Source: Lachnospiraceae bacterium (GTDB taxonomy: Bacteria > Bacillota > Clostridia > Lachnospirales > Lachnospiraceae). From it: a stretch of DNA of 64,000 bases. Under the pieces are notes generated by a model that had not been told where the DNA came from, did no database searches, and saw only the letters and a list, made by a program, of their open reading frames with translations. Both the position numbers and the translations under genes were made by a program. Location of the stretch: contig VSNH01000005.1 of NCBI GenBank assembly GCA_009774215.1, positions 1 through 64,000 of the forward strand, written 5' to 3'. Shown one piece after another: positions 44,827 to 53,507 of the stretch; position 1 is the first letter of the stretch; every line of letters begins with the position of its first letter.

Positions 44827-46719
44827 CCCCTTCCGCCTCCGCTTATTTTCATACATCTTCTCATCCGCCTCCTTCATCAGTTTTTCGTAGTCTGAAGACT
44901 GCCCGGTCATGCTGCAGCCGAAGGAAAAGCGGAGGGGAACGCGCACCTGTCCGTTTAAATCTGCAAAACTGCGGTTTTCCAGATCTGCCAAAAGTGTCAC
45001 GGTATCGGTTAATTCCCGTACACTGTCATAACCGTACAGGAACAGGACGAACTCGTCGCCGCCGAGTCTTGCGGATACGCAGTTTTTCGGCCCGAAATCC
45101 CGGAACAGCCCGGCGATCTGCTTAAGATAGATGTCTCCGGCGTCATGGCCGTAGGTGTCGTTGATCACTTTCAGATTATCCGCGTCGATCATGATGACCG
45201 CGCTGCGGCCGAGCTCTTCCGACCCGCCAAACAGGGCGGACAGCCGGTTCTCCAGTCCGCGGCGGTTGTACAGGCCGGTCAGCGGATCGTAGTCGCGTTC
45301 CGCCTCGATCTTTTTTCGCTTTTCGATTTCATCCGTCACGTCGATGATGACGCCGAAAATATCGTCGCTTTCACTGATTTCTTCCAGCTTGATATAACGC
45401 TCTCTGCTGGCAAATACGCAGGTTTCATCGGCAACGGGATTTTTGCGCAGGTCGGCAATAAATTCCCGGAAAGCTTTGTAATCCGCAGAGAGGCGGTCGA
45501 TTTCTTCCTCTTCCAGCGCAAGGATTTTCGGGACTTGTTCAGTGATGCGCACCCTTTTCATATGCCGGTTGTATTCATATACACCGATGTACATATTGGT
45601 TTTGCCAAGGACATAAGACATTTTGCGGTTGTTGTCCAGAATGCTTTTTTTCATTCTGTTGATGTAACTGCTCAGTTCCGCAAGCTCGACACAGCTTTGA
45701 ATGTCAACGATCTCATCCAAATTTCCCTGCGCTATGCTGTGAAGTTTCACGTTTATATCGTGGATACCTTCGACTACATAGCGGTTCATGTAGCGTGTGA
45801 CCACATAGGACAAAATCATTGCGATGGTAATCAGGCAGAACGCAAGCGCAGCGGTCGTGGACGGAATCCGTCGGTACAGATCATGACAGGAGAGGATGCG
45901 GCCGACGTAATTCTCACCGATTTCCATAAACACGCAGTAGGATTTTTCATTGTTCACATCCGCATGAAATCCCTTATCATGGGCGGTGACTTCGTCAAGA
46001 CATAATCCGATTTCCGAGAGGTTCTTCCCGACACAGGATAAATCGGTGGAGCCAACGATGGTTTCGCTGTATTTGTGAACGGCGTAATAGTTGGCGTCCG
46101 GATTGACGCGGAACAGGGAAAAGATATAGGAGAGCTCGTTTTTCTCCGTAACCTTCATGACGTTGACGGGTTCCATGCCCACTTGGACGATAAATTTCTC
46201 GTCCTGGCTCCACAGGGCGGAATACTGCATCAGCTTTGCCTCCGCCGTGTTGGGGGTGATTTCCTGAACGAGACGCAGGGATTTGTCCGTAAGCATGGGC
46301 TTGAAAAACTGCATCTGTTCGCCGGAGTCAAAAGTAAAGTCGTAATATTCCGGATGAGTTCCCGCATAAATGCGTCCGGTGGTATCGAAAATATGAATTT
46401 CATCTACCTCCATGAGAGCGGCGATTTTCTTTAGCTCCTCCACGCTGTTTAAAACGGAAGGATTGCTCTCAATCATGTAAGCGATTGCCTCCGCGTTGTG
46501 CAGACAGGTCTGTCGGTAGGCCGCTCTGGTTTCGGTCAGTTCCTCCTGATTCGTTTCCAGAACCTGCCTGATCTGGTAGAAAGTTTCTGTGGCGGTCTCA
46601 TAGGCCTGCCTGCACTCGTGGGCGATCTGAATATACAGAATCAGAGCCAAAAGGGCAATTACCAGAAAAAAAGTGACAGACCGCATATAGCGGCTGATTA
46701 TATTTCTAAGAGTCTGCAT
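44821..46719 (-). CDS. Membrane-bound diguanylate cyclase (GGDEF protein)
   Basis: A 632-residue protein. Membrane segments at about 14-32 and 288-308 enclose a large extracytoplasmic sensor region. A HAMP-like helix pair and a PAS-like region (about 370-455) precede a GGDEF domain (about 465-628) with an intact RLGGDEF near residue 553. The RxxD inhibitory site normally just upstream is absent. It makes c-di-GMP by family. The gene is convergent with phoR. It can be set against the HD-GYP proteins in this window. Confidence 0.92.
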   Translation of the reverse strand: MQTLRNIISRYMRSVTFFLVIALLALILYIQIAHECRQAYETATETFYQIRQVLETNQEELTETRAAYRQTCLHNAEAIAYMIESNPSVLNSVEELKKIAALMEVDEIHIFDTTGRIYAGTHPEYYDFTFDSGEQMQFFKPMLTDKSLRLVQEITPNTAEAKLMQYSALWSQDEKFIVQVGMEPVNVMKVTEKNELSYIFSLFRVNPDANYYAVHKYSETIVGSTDLSCVGKNLSEIGLCLDEVTAHDKGFHADVNNEKSYCVFMEIGENYVGRILSCHDLYRRIPSTTAALAFCLITIAMILSYVVTRYMNRYVVEGIHDINVKLHSIAQGNLDEIVDIQSCVELAELSSYINRMKKSILDNNRKMSYVLGKTNMYIGVYEYNRHMKRVRITEQVPKILALEEEEIDRLSADYKAFREFIADLRKNPVADETCVFASRERYIKLEEISESDDIFGVIIDVTDEIEKRKKIEAERDYDPLTGLYNRRGLENRLSALFGGSEELGRSAVIMIDADNLKVINDTYGHDAGDIYLKQIAGLFRDFGPKNCVSARLGGDEFVLFLYGYDSVRELTDTVTLLADLENRSFADLNGQVRVPLRFSFGCSMTGQSSDYEKLMKEADEKMYENKRRRKGL

Positions 46720-46797
46720 GACTTCTCCTTTATCTTATTTATAAAACGGATCAAATGCGCAACATAATTTCGCGCAATATATAGTGAAATCTTACCT

Positions 46798-46827
46798 AAG
46801 ATACTATATATAGTAGAGAGGTGTCAA
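46798..46827 (-). promoter_or_regulatory. Promoter for the GGDEF gene
   Basis: On the minus strand TTGACA (46822-46827) and TATCTT (46798-46803) are 18 bases apart. The palindrome ACTATATATAGT occupies the spacer. Confidence 0.5.
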
Positions 46828-46934
46828 GGCAAAAGAACAAATTGCAGAAAAAACGGTATAATTTGTGAAGAAAAGGAAAGGGAGGCTTGTCATTGGTCGA
46901 TTGCAAGCCGAGCTTCCCGTTTTGTAACCGAGTT

Positions 46935-48305
46935 TCACCTTTTGCAAACGGCATTCGGAATTTGTATTGTAACTTTTGCGCCGCCCGCAACAGCAGAATT
47001 TTCTAAAATGATTTTCCCATTGTGTTTTTTGGCTATGGATGCCGCCACATACAGACCAATACCATAATGAGATTTTGAAGTCCGGCTGTCATCCTCCATA
47101 AAAAATTGTTCTGTTGCGTGTTTTAAGGCTTCGTCAGAAAATCCTTTTCCTGTATCTGTAATCAGAAAAGAAAGTTCGTTGCTATGTTCCTCTATTTCAA
47201 AAATGACCTCTCCACCCTGCGGAGTGTGTTCTACTGCATTGGATAACACATTGATAAGCATCCTTATAAGCAAATCGTAATCTGCCGTAATATATGCAGG
47301 ATAATGCCCACAATCCCAATGGAGACTAATGTTGTTCACCGCACATAAACCGTCAATTTGATTCTTAAGTTCCAGCAGCAAAGAATCCATACTGACCCTT
47401 TTCATACAAGGTTTATAGCTGTCCCAAGATTTTGCGGCTGCAATCAATGCCTGCACATACTCCTGCATCTGTAAGGAGCTGTTCTCAATGTATTCCGCAC
47501 ACTCTCGCTGTTCTGCAGAAAGAGAAGTGTCAAAAAGCAGCTCCGTATTGCCGCGGATAATCGTAAGCGGTGTTTTCAGATCGTGTGCCAGAGCAGAAAG
47601 CTGCTCCTGTCTCATTTTATCGTCATACCACTGTCTCTCAAGGGACTGCCGCAGCGCATGCCTCATATGGTCAAGCGCATCCAACGCCTGATCCACTTCA
47701 AACAGCCTGCTTTTTTGAATTTCAAATTCCAAATCCTGATCCTCTATTTTGTGGACGACAGTCAGCAGTTTATCAATCTTTTTTCCAAGATATTTCCCAA
47801 ATATAAAAGATATCACAATCAGAGAGAGCAGAATTTCCAACAGGATAGTGACGATCAAAAGCCAGTCGGCAGACGGAAACATACTTCTCAGGGTCGCATT
47901 TCCAAATTGGGCCGTCATGCGGTATCTCAAAATCAGGATTTCTTCTTCTCTCTCAATGACAGAATAAAGATATGCACCGTCTCTGGTCCTGCCCCCTTCC
48001 ATGCAGGTATTCCATATGGCGGTGCTATACTCCCGGCCAATGGAGCCGCCTACGTACTGCCCGTCTTTTGTGAATATGACATATTCGCATGGATACGGTA
48101 TATCAGATTCTTCAACCTGCCGGACAGACCGCAGATTATCTTTTTCCATTTCTATTGCGGCGCTTATGCTGGTCAGCGGATATATGACCCCTATGCTCAC
48201 GCAAAAAAGGTAAGCCCCCACATTAACCGCAATCACCATAAAAACCGCAAGCGCAAGGCACAATGCATACCGCATGAATACGGAACGCAGTTTTTTTACA
48301 CCCAT
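46935..48305 (-). CDS. Sensor histidine kinase of a lantibiotic-immunity-type system (LanK-like)
   Basis: A 456-residue membrane kinase. Membrane segments at about 12-35 and 148-172 flank an outside sensor. The H-box LAHDLKTPLTII (His near 242) and N/G boxes (LINVLSNAVEHT, DTGKGFS) match the NisK/SpaK-like group, where DLKTPLT is typical. Its start overlaps the regulator gene by 10 bases. Base composition is AT-richer than neighbouring genes, suggesting transfer with the transporter cassette. Confidence 0.88.
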   Translation of the reverse strand: MGVKKLRSVFMRYALCLALAVFMVIAVNVGAYLFCVSIGVIYPLTSISAAIEMEKDNLRSVRQVEESDIPYPCEYVIFTKDGQYVGGSIGREYSTAIWNTCMEGGRTRDGAYLYSVIEREEEILILRYRMTAQFGNATLRSMFPSADWLLIVTILLEILLSLIVISFIFGKYLGKKIDKLLTVVHKIEDQDLEFEIQKSRLFEVDQALDALDHMRHALRQSLERQWYDDKMRQEQLSALAHDLKTPLTIIRGNTELLFDTSLSAEQRECAEYIENSSLQMQEYVQALIAAAKSWDSYKPCMKRVSMDSLLLELKNQIDGLCAVNNISLHWDCGHYPAYITADYDLLIRMLINVLSNAVEHTPQGGEVIFEIEEHSNELSFLITDTGKGFSDEALKHATEQFFMEDDSRTSKSHYGIGLYVAASIAKKHNGKIILENSAVAGGAKVTIQIPNAVCKR

Positions 48306-48955
48306 TTATAGCCCACCCCCCATACAGTCTCTATCGGAGCTAAATTGTAAGCTGTCAGTTTACCGCGGATATTTTTGATATGGGTGGAAATAACAGAACT
48401 GTCACTTTCCCCATCAAAGCCAAAAACAGCTTCATAGATTTGTTCCTTTGCAAATGTTTGCCCGTGATGAAGCGCCAGATATTCGCAGATTTCATACTCG
48501 CTTTTGGTCAGTGGAAGTTTTTCGCCCTGAAACTCCGCTTCTTTTGCGTTAATCTGAAACACGATGCCGGAGATAGAAAAGGCGTTTTTCTTTTCCCTGG
48601 TATCGCGCCGTAAGTGGGCATTTACTCTCGCCCGAAGTTCATCCGTTCCAAATGGTTTTGTAATGTAATCATCAGCGCCAAGCCCTAATCCGCGCACAAT
48701 ATCAGCCTCTTGTATTTTGGCCGTCAGAAATATAATGGGACAGTCTACATAGGAACGTATCTGACTGCAAAATTCAAATCCATCCAGTCCCGGCATCATA
48801 ATGTCCAGCAAAATCAGATCATATTTAGAAAAGTTCATATTAAGGGCTGTTTGTGCATCCGATATCAGGCTGATCAAATGCCGGTCTTTTTCCAGCACAC
48901 GCCGGATAAGCTGAAGCATTGCGGGCTCATCGTCTACTACTAAAATATGTCCCAT
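48296..48955 (-). CDS. OmpR-family response regulator (LanR-like)
   Basis: A 219-residue regulator. The receiver has VVDDE (7-10) and phosphoacceptor Asp51 (LLDIMMPG). The winged-helix domain ends VWGVGYKW. It sits between the kinase and the transporter genes, the SpaR/NisR position. It probably induces the ABC transporter in response to an antimicrobial peptide. Confidence 0.9.
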   Translation of the reverse strand: MGHILVVDDEPAMLQLIRRVLEKDRHLISLISDAQTALNMNFSKYDLILLDIMMPGLDGFEFCSQIRSYVDCPIIFLTAKIQEADIVRGLGLGADDYITKPFGTDELRARVNAHLRRDTREKKNAFSISGIVFQINAKEAEFQGEKLPLTKSEYEICEYLALHHGQTFAKEQIYEAVFGFDGESDSSVISTHIKNIRGKLTAYNLAPIETVWGVGYKWV

Positions 48956-49018
48956 TGTTCCGCTCCTTTAAGAATATATCATTTTTGTTCTAAACAACGA
49001 CAGGATAAAATCCTCATT

Positions 49019-49765
49019 TCAATCAGAAGATGTTCCGCTATATCGTGAAAACCAAAATGCTGCCAAGCCTATTGTACCAAAAGTGACAACGGTACAGAAA
49101 ATAATCCCTATCCGATTTTCGAATGTCCCCACAGGCTGCAGATGGAACAGATATGCCAAAGCGCTTTCCGCAAACCGCACTCCCAATCCATAAGGAATCA
49201 TATACCACAATCCCGTACCCAGACCCGTCTGCAGAAGCGCTGACAGCAAACTTCCAACCACACCGATGCTGATACATAAGTTTCTCCCAAAACGGAACGC
49301 TAGGATCAGATGCAGTCCGTACAGCATAACATTGCTTCCCCAAAGTACAAGCGAAATTATGACAAAAAATCTTACCGGAAGTTTGATTCCTGTCATATAG
49401 GAAAACGGAACCCCAAATAACACAGCGCTGAGCGCAGTGGAAAACAGTCCCGCCAAAAGCAGGATGGCGAGTTTTGAAAAGATAGCTTTATCGCGGCTGG
49501 GGAGCGAGAGTATATTTTGGGAATGCCCTGCCTGTAATTCCTGCTCTGCAACAATCTGACAGACAACCGAGATTACAAACGGATATGCAATTGCAATAAT
49601 CTGCGCAAAAGCTGCCAGCTTATTCAGTTCGCTGCCGGACGACAAATGGGAATAGAGCAGCATAAGAGCTGCCTCCAAAACCGGAAAGAGCAGATGAATC
49701 CCCATAAACCATGAATGCCTCAGCTTATAAATGTCACTTTTCAGATACCGGTAATATTCACTCAT
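49019..49765 (-). CDS. Lantibiotic-immunity ABC permease, MutG type
   Basis: A 248-residue protein with about six membrane segments and no ATPase motif. The start (YLKSDIYKLRHSWFMGIHLL) and the EQELQAGHSQNIL motif match the ABC-2 permeases that remove lantibiotics from the membrane. It overlaps the next permease by eight bases and ends 63 bases before the regulator gene. Confidence 0.85.
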   Translation of the reverse strand: MSEYYRYLKSDIYKLRHSWFMGIHLLFPVLEAALMLLYSHLSSGSELNKLAAFAQIIAIAYPFVISVVCQIVAEQELQAGHSQNILSLPSRDKAIFSKLAILLLAGLFSTALSAVLFGVPFSYMTGIKLPVRFFVIISLVLWGSNVMLYGLHLILAFRFGRNLCISIGVVGSLLSALLQTGLGTGLWYMIPYGLGVRFAESALAYLFHLQPVGTFENRIGIIFCTVVTFGTIGLAAFWFSRYSGTSSD

Positions 49766-50489
49766 GTGCCCAGCCTCCCCTCGAGAACAATTTTGAACTG
49801 CCCCAAGAAACAGCTAATGCAAACATCAGACTGACAATCACTGCCGGAAGAACATACCCGACGGATAAGAGCGGAGAGCCATCTTCAAGGGGAATCCCAT
49901 TCACGTGCATTTTGAAGAATGGGCATACAACACGGGCAGGGATCGCATAAGGAACAAATAAGAACCATTCCTTCTCGGCACAGACAGCAGATAACATCGT
50001 GTTCACAGCTAAAGATACAAAGACCGCTTTCCTATATCCCATGAAACATGCTAACTGCATAATAACAGGAATCTGCCACAAATAAGTCAGGAAAAGAAGC
50101 ATACAGCCAATCAGCCCATCCAGAGGAGAAACCGTAACATTTGCCGCCATGCCGACAACAGTTGTTGCAATCCACAGAAAAAGGTTCGTCACAAAGAGCA
50201 GAATAACCAATGCTGCCGTTTTTCCAAGCCAGATTTTATCGAATCGTATAGGCAGGAAAACTATGTTCTGCATCCCGCCTTTTTTCTCCCGGGCAATTAT
50301 GCTTGCTGAACATAGTGAAACTACAAGCGGCAGAATCAGGAAATACCACCAGTTATATGTTGAAAGCTGGACATGACTGCCGCTTAACAGATACCCCAGC
50401 AACAATGTGACTAACGGAGCCCAAAATATCAGTTTTATAGAAAAAGTATGGCGCATTTTCAATAATTCGGATTGAATGATACCAAGCAT
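49758..50489 (-). CDS. Lantibiotic-immunity ABC permease, MutE type
   Basis: A 243-residue protein with six membrane segments. ELLKMRHTFSIKLIFWAPLV and the REKKGGMQN motif are typical of the MutE/EpiE permease family. It lies three bases after the ATPase gene and overlaps MutG. Together they form the membrane part of the exporter. Confidence 0.85.
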   Translation of the reverse strand: MLGIIQSELLKMRHTFSIKLIFWAPLVTLLLGYLLSGSHVQLSTYNWWYFLILPLVVSLCSASIIAREKKGGMQNIVFLPIRFDKIWLGKTAALVILLFVTNLFLWIATTVVGMAANVTVSPLDGLIGCMLLFLTYLWQIPVIMQLACFMGYRKAVFVSLAVNTMLSAVCAEKEWFLFVPYAIPARVVCPFFKMHVNGIPLEDGSPLLSVGYVLPAVIVSLMFALAVSWGSSKLFSRGGWAHE

Positions 50490-50492
50490 AAA

Positions 50493-51194
50493 TCAGCCCT
50501 CCCCTCTGGTGCTTCCGACAACTTCCATAAAAATGCGTTCCAAATCCGCATCTTTATGGACTTCACCTTCATAGCCCAGCTTTCCATTTGAGATAATACC
50601 GATATGGTCTGCAATCAGCTCAACCTCAGACAAAATATGGCTGGATAATATAGTAGTAATGCCTTTTGCTGAGAAAGAGCGGATCAATTCACGCAGATCC
50701 TGAATACCGATAGGGTCTAATCCGTTTGTCGGCTCATCCAAAATTAAAAGTTTAGGATGAGCCAATAATGCAAGTGCTATTCCTAATCTTTGTTTCATGC
50801 CTAAAGAAAACTGCCCCGCTTTCTTTTTTCCCGTGTTGGTTAATTGTACCGTGGTAAGGACTTTTGAAATCTGCTCATCTGATAATCCCAGCGCCAGCGA
50901 GCGTACTTTCAGATTTTCATATGCTGACAAATTATCATACAGCGGCGGATTTTCAATCAAAGCGCCAATTTCTTTCAAATCATTGCGGCTCCAATCATGT
51001 CCGTCAACCTCTATCCTGCCGGACGTTGGCTTAAAGATTCCTGCAATCATTTTCAAAATTGTTGATTTTCCAGCTCCGTTCGGCCCCAACAGACCATAAA
51101 CCGAATTTCTTTCTATACTTAGAGATATACGGTTTACCGCAATCTGCCCTTTAAAACTTTTGGTTAGTTCCGTTGTTTTCAAAATGATGTCCAT
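50493..51194 (-). CDS. Lantibiotic-immunity ABC ATPase, MutF/BcrA type
   Basis: A 233-residue ATPase. Walker A GPNGAGKST (near 35), signature FSLGMKQRL (near 133), Walker B LLILDEPTNGLDP. The BcrA/NisF-like subfamily powers export of peptides such as lantibiotics or bacitracin. It is the first gene of the minus-strand cassette. Confidence 0.9.
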   Translation of the reverse strand: MDIILKTTELTKSFKGQIAVNRISLSIERNSVYGLLGPNGAGKSTILKMIAGIFKPTSGRIEVDGHDWSRNDLKEIGALIENPPLYDNLSAYENLKVRSLALGLSDEQISKVLTTVQLTNTGKKKAGQFSLGMKQRLGIALALLAHPKLLILDEPTNGLDPIGIQDLRELIRSFSAKGITTILSSHILSEVELIADHIGIISNGKLGYEGEVHKDADLERIFMEVVGSTRGEG

Positions 51195-51698
51195 ACTCTG
51201 TCTATCCTTTCTATATTGTTGTTGCAGAAAGAATAGCAGATAATTTTGAAGATTTCATAAAGATACGGATAAATTTATTTTCCGCAGCTTTATCCACCGG
51301 GAACTAAGACACCCGCCTCGTTCGCACCTCGATACAAACAATAGAGTACTTTTCTACAACTATGATATTCCCCATCCCCTATCTGATTTAGCATCTTTGC
51401 CAATATTGAGGAAGCGGCACTCCAAGCCGATTGATATTCTTTAATATAGCAAGCCTTCATTAGAGATGTAAAACAGAATACCTGTCGTCCGAATTGCATA
51501 ACTGCTTTCCATGATTGTGCCTAGACAATCGCCAAAATAAATATTGCTGCTTTCTTAAGTATATTCTTTAGCAAAAACACATTGCAACGTTTTTCTTCAC
51601 CCACGATCACAAAAAGCATTTCTGCTATGTAATTGATTACCATAAAACAAACATTTTTTCCGCAGAAACCACTTACGCTATCAGGAGTGAAACTCCCG
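51195..51698. other. Intergenic region with one uncertain minus-strand ORF
   Basis: About 500 AT-rich bases. A minus-strand frame at 51290-51499 (69 residues, ending GANEAGVLVPGG) has a plausible GGAAAG site but matches nothing I know; it could be a gene remnant. The upstream part contains the unrecognised promoter of the ABC cassette. No lantibiotic precursor with a leader and Cys/Ser/Thr-rich core is seen. Confidence 0.4.
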
Positions 51699-51727
51699 TT
51701 GACATTCCCCTCAAAAATATGTATAAT
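51699..51727 (+). promoter_or_regulatory. Promoter of the signalling and chemotaxis run
   Basis: TTGACA at 51699 and TATAAT at 51722, perfect consensus boxes with a 17-base spacer. Confidence 0.9.
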
Positions 51728-51822
51728 TTGTTTATTATATGTTGATTAGAGAGATTACATAGAAAATCAGGGAAAAAGGAGGGAGAAGATTCGCCGGTTT
51801 TAAGGTGGATTGATCGGAGGAT

Positions 51823-52917
51823 ATGAGCGAAAATGCAACCAGACAGCAGCTGCTGATTGTGGACGACGAGGAAGTAAACAGAACGATATTAAGTCTTATG
51901 TTTGATTCTGATTACGATATCGTGGAAGCGCCCAATGGAGTGGAAGCGATAGAAGCGATTGAGAAAAATAATGATATTGCATTGATACTGCTCGACGTTA
52001 TCATGCCGGTTATGGACGGCTTCGGTGTGCTCGACTACATGAAAGAGAAAGATCTCTTGGCGAAGATTCCGGTCATCCTGATTACCAGCATGACACCACA
52101 GGAGAGCGAAGAGAAGGCTTACGAGTACGGTATCGCGGATGTGATGCACAAGCCTTTTGAGTCAGCGATCATCAAGAGACGTGCGAATAACATCATTGAG
52201 CTTTACCAGAGCAAGAAAAATCTGGAAATTAAACTGAAAGAGCAGGAAGTGACAATCCGCGAGCAGGAAAAGGCGATCCGTGAAAATAACGAGTTCATGA
52301 TTGATGCCCTCGGTTCCGTGGTCGAGTTCAGAAGCATTGAGACGGGCGATCATGTCAAGAGAATTAAGTACCTGACGAGGATTCTGCTCAAGTATCTCGC
52401 GAAATATTTTCCGAAGTACGGACTTACGCCTGTGCAGATCGACCAGATTGCGAGAGCGTCTGCGCTTCACGATGTAGGTAAGATCGGCATACCGGATTCT
52501 ATTCTGTTAAAGCCCGGAAAGCTGACGACGGAAGAGTTTGAGGTGATGAAAACCCATACCACCATCGGCTGCGAGATTCTGGAGTCCTTCAAGCCGCAGT
52601 ATCAGGATGAGTTTTACCAGTACTGCTATGAGATCTGCCGCCACCATCATGAGAGAGCCGACGGCAGAGGATATCCGGATCATCTGGCGGGAGACGAAAT
52701 CCCGATCAGCGCGCAGATCGTATCCATCGCCGATGTGTACGAGGCGTTGGTGAGCGAGAGGGTATATAAAAGTGCATACAGCAATGATGAGGCATATCAG
52801 ATGATCTTAAATGGGGAATGCGGACAGTTTTCGGAAGATGTGGTAGAGTGCTTTAAGCTTGCTAAGGAGGATTTCTTCAACCTTGTTGAAGTGATCAATA
52901 TGTTTAATTTTACGTAA
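51823..52917 (+). CDS. Response regulator with HD-GYP output domain
   Basis: A 364-residue cytosolic protein. The receiver (about 8-125) has VDDEE and phosphoacceptor Asp58 (LLDVIMPVMDG). A short coiled coil (about 128-160) leads to an intact HD-GYP domain with HDVGKIGIPD (near 218) and HHHERADGRGYP (near 280). By family it hydrolyses c-di-GMP when phosphorylated. GGAGG precedes the ATG. A hairpin terminator follows. Confidence 0.93.
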   Translation: MSENATRQQLLIVDDEEVNRTILSLMFDSDYDIVEAPNGVEAIEAIEKNNDIALILLDVIMPVMDGFGVLDYMKEKDLLAKIPVILITSMTPQESEEKAYEYGIADVMHKPFESAIIKRRANNIIELYQSKKNLEIKLKEQEVTIREQEKAIRENNEFMIDALGSVVEFRSIETGDHVKRIKYLTRILLKYLAKYFPKYGLTPVQIDQIARASALHDVGKIGIPDSILLKPGKLTTEEFEVMKTHTTIGCEILESFKPQYQDEFYQYCYEICRHHHERADGRGYPDHLAGDEIPISAQIVSIADVYEALVSERVYKSAYSNDEAYQMILNGECGQFSEDVVECFKLAKEDFFNLVEVINMFNFT

Positions 52918-52933
52918 GATAGACCAGGCGACG

Positions 52934-52980
52934 GAGACTGTAAAACATATGCGGAATGTTTTGCAGTCTCTTTGTCATTG
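52934..52980 (+). terminator. Terminator after REC-HD-GYP gene
   Basis: GAGACTGTAAAACAT (52934) pairs with ATGTTTTGCAGTCTC (52956) with one wobble, seven-base loop, followed by TTTGTCATTG. Strong stem but an interrupted T tract. Confidence 0.7.
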
Positions 52981-53018
52981 TCATAATTATAACTTCGGAA
53001 CAGAAAGGAAAGAGTGCT

Positions 53019-53396
53019 ATGGACGACAAATTCAGAAAACGGCTGGAGGAGTGCGGGGCGGATGTGGAGACCACCCTGAAACGATTTATGGGGAATGACG
53101 CGATTTACCAGAAGTTCCTCGGGAAATTTCCGGGTGACCCGAATTATGCGAAGCTGGGGACGAATATTGAGGCCGGCGCTTTCGAGGAGGCATACAAGTG
53201 CGCCCACGCTTTAAAGGGTGTAGTGGGAAATCTGGGTCTTACCCCGATTTATGAGAAGGTGTCCACGCTGGTGGAGGAGCTGAGGAACAAGGCATCCGAG
53301 GATGTGGACGCGGCCCGTGCGAACGAGCTGTGGCAGGAGATTAAAAAAGTATACGAGCAGTTTATTGACGTGATCAACGAAAATATTCCGAACTAG
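53019..53396 (+). CDS. Hpt-domain phosphotransfer protein
   Basis: A 125-residue all-helical protein. The phosphorylatable His63 sits in CAHALKGVVGNLGL, the standard Hpt motif. It has no other domain, so it shuttles phosphate between a kinase and a receiver. The start at 53019 gives a compact Hpt; upstream codons are unlikely. Likely partners are the PAS kinase downstream and the REC-HD proteins on either side. Confidence 0.9.
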   Translation: MDDKFRKRLEECGADVETTLKRFMGNDAIYQKFLGKFPGDPNYAKLGTNIEAGAFEEAYKCAHALKGVVGNLGLTPIYEKVSTLVEELRNKASEDVDAARANELWQEIKKVYEQFIDVINENIPN

Positions 53397-53398
53397 CA

Positions 53399-53495
53399 GC
53401 GTGAAAAGTGCTTCTAAAGCCATCCCGCCATTGGACGGAACGCCAAAAAGCACTAAATTTCACGCGGGAGAATGCCGGAATGCGGCATTCTCCGC
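53399..53495 (+). repeat. Structured intergenic repeat, copy B
   Basis: Starts two bases after the Hpt stop. GCGTGAAA (53399) pairs with TTTCACGC (53458). Interior GTGCTT pairs with AAGCAC. The second hairpin is GGAGAATGCC (53467) with GGCATTCTCC (53484), followed at once by the AAGGAGG of the next gene. About 80% identical to copy A over its length. Confidence 0.88.
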
Positions 53496-53507
53496 AAGGA
53501 GGTTTGC

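Noticed and set aside
51290..51499. Lantibiotic precursor peptide beside the immunity transporter
   Set aside because: No leader motif and no double-Gly or Cys/Ser/Thr-rich C-terminal core; orientation alone fits.
26742..53495. CRISPR array formed by copies A-E
   Set aside because: Copies are kilobases apart, over 90 bases long with internal hairpins, and have no spacer pattern or cas genes.
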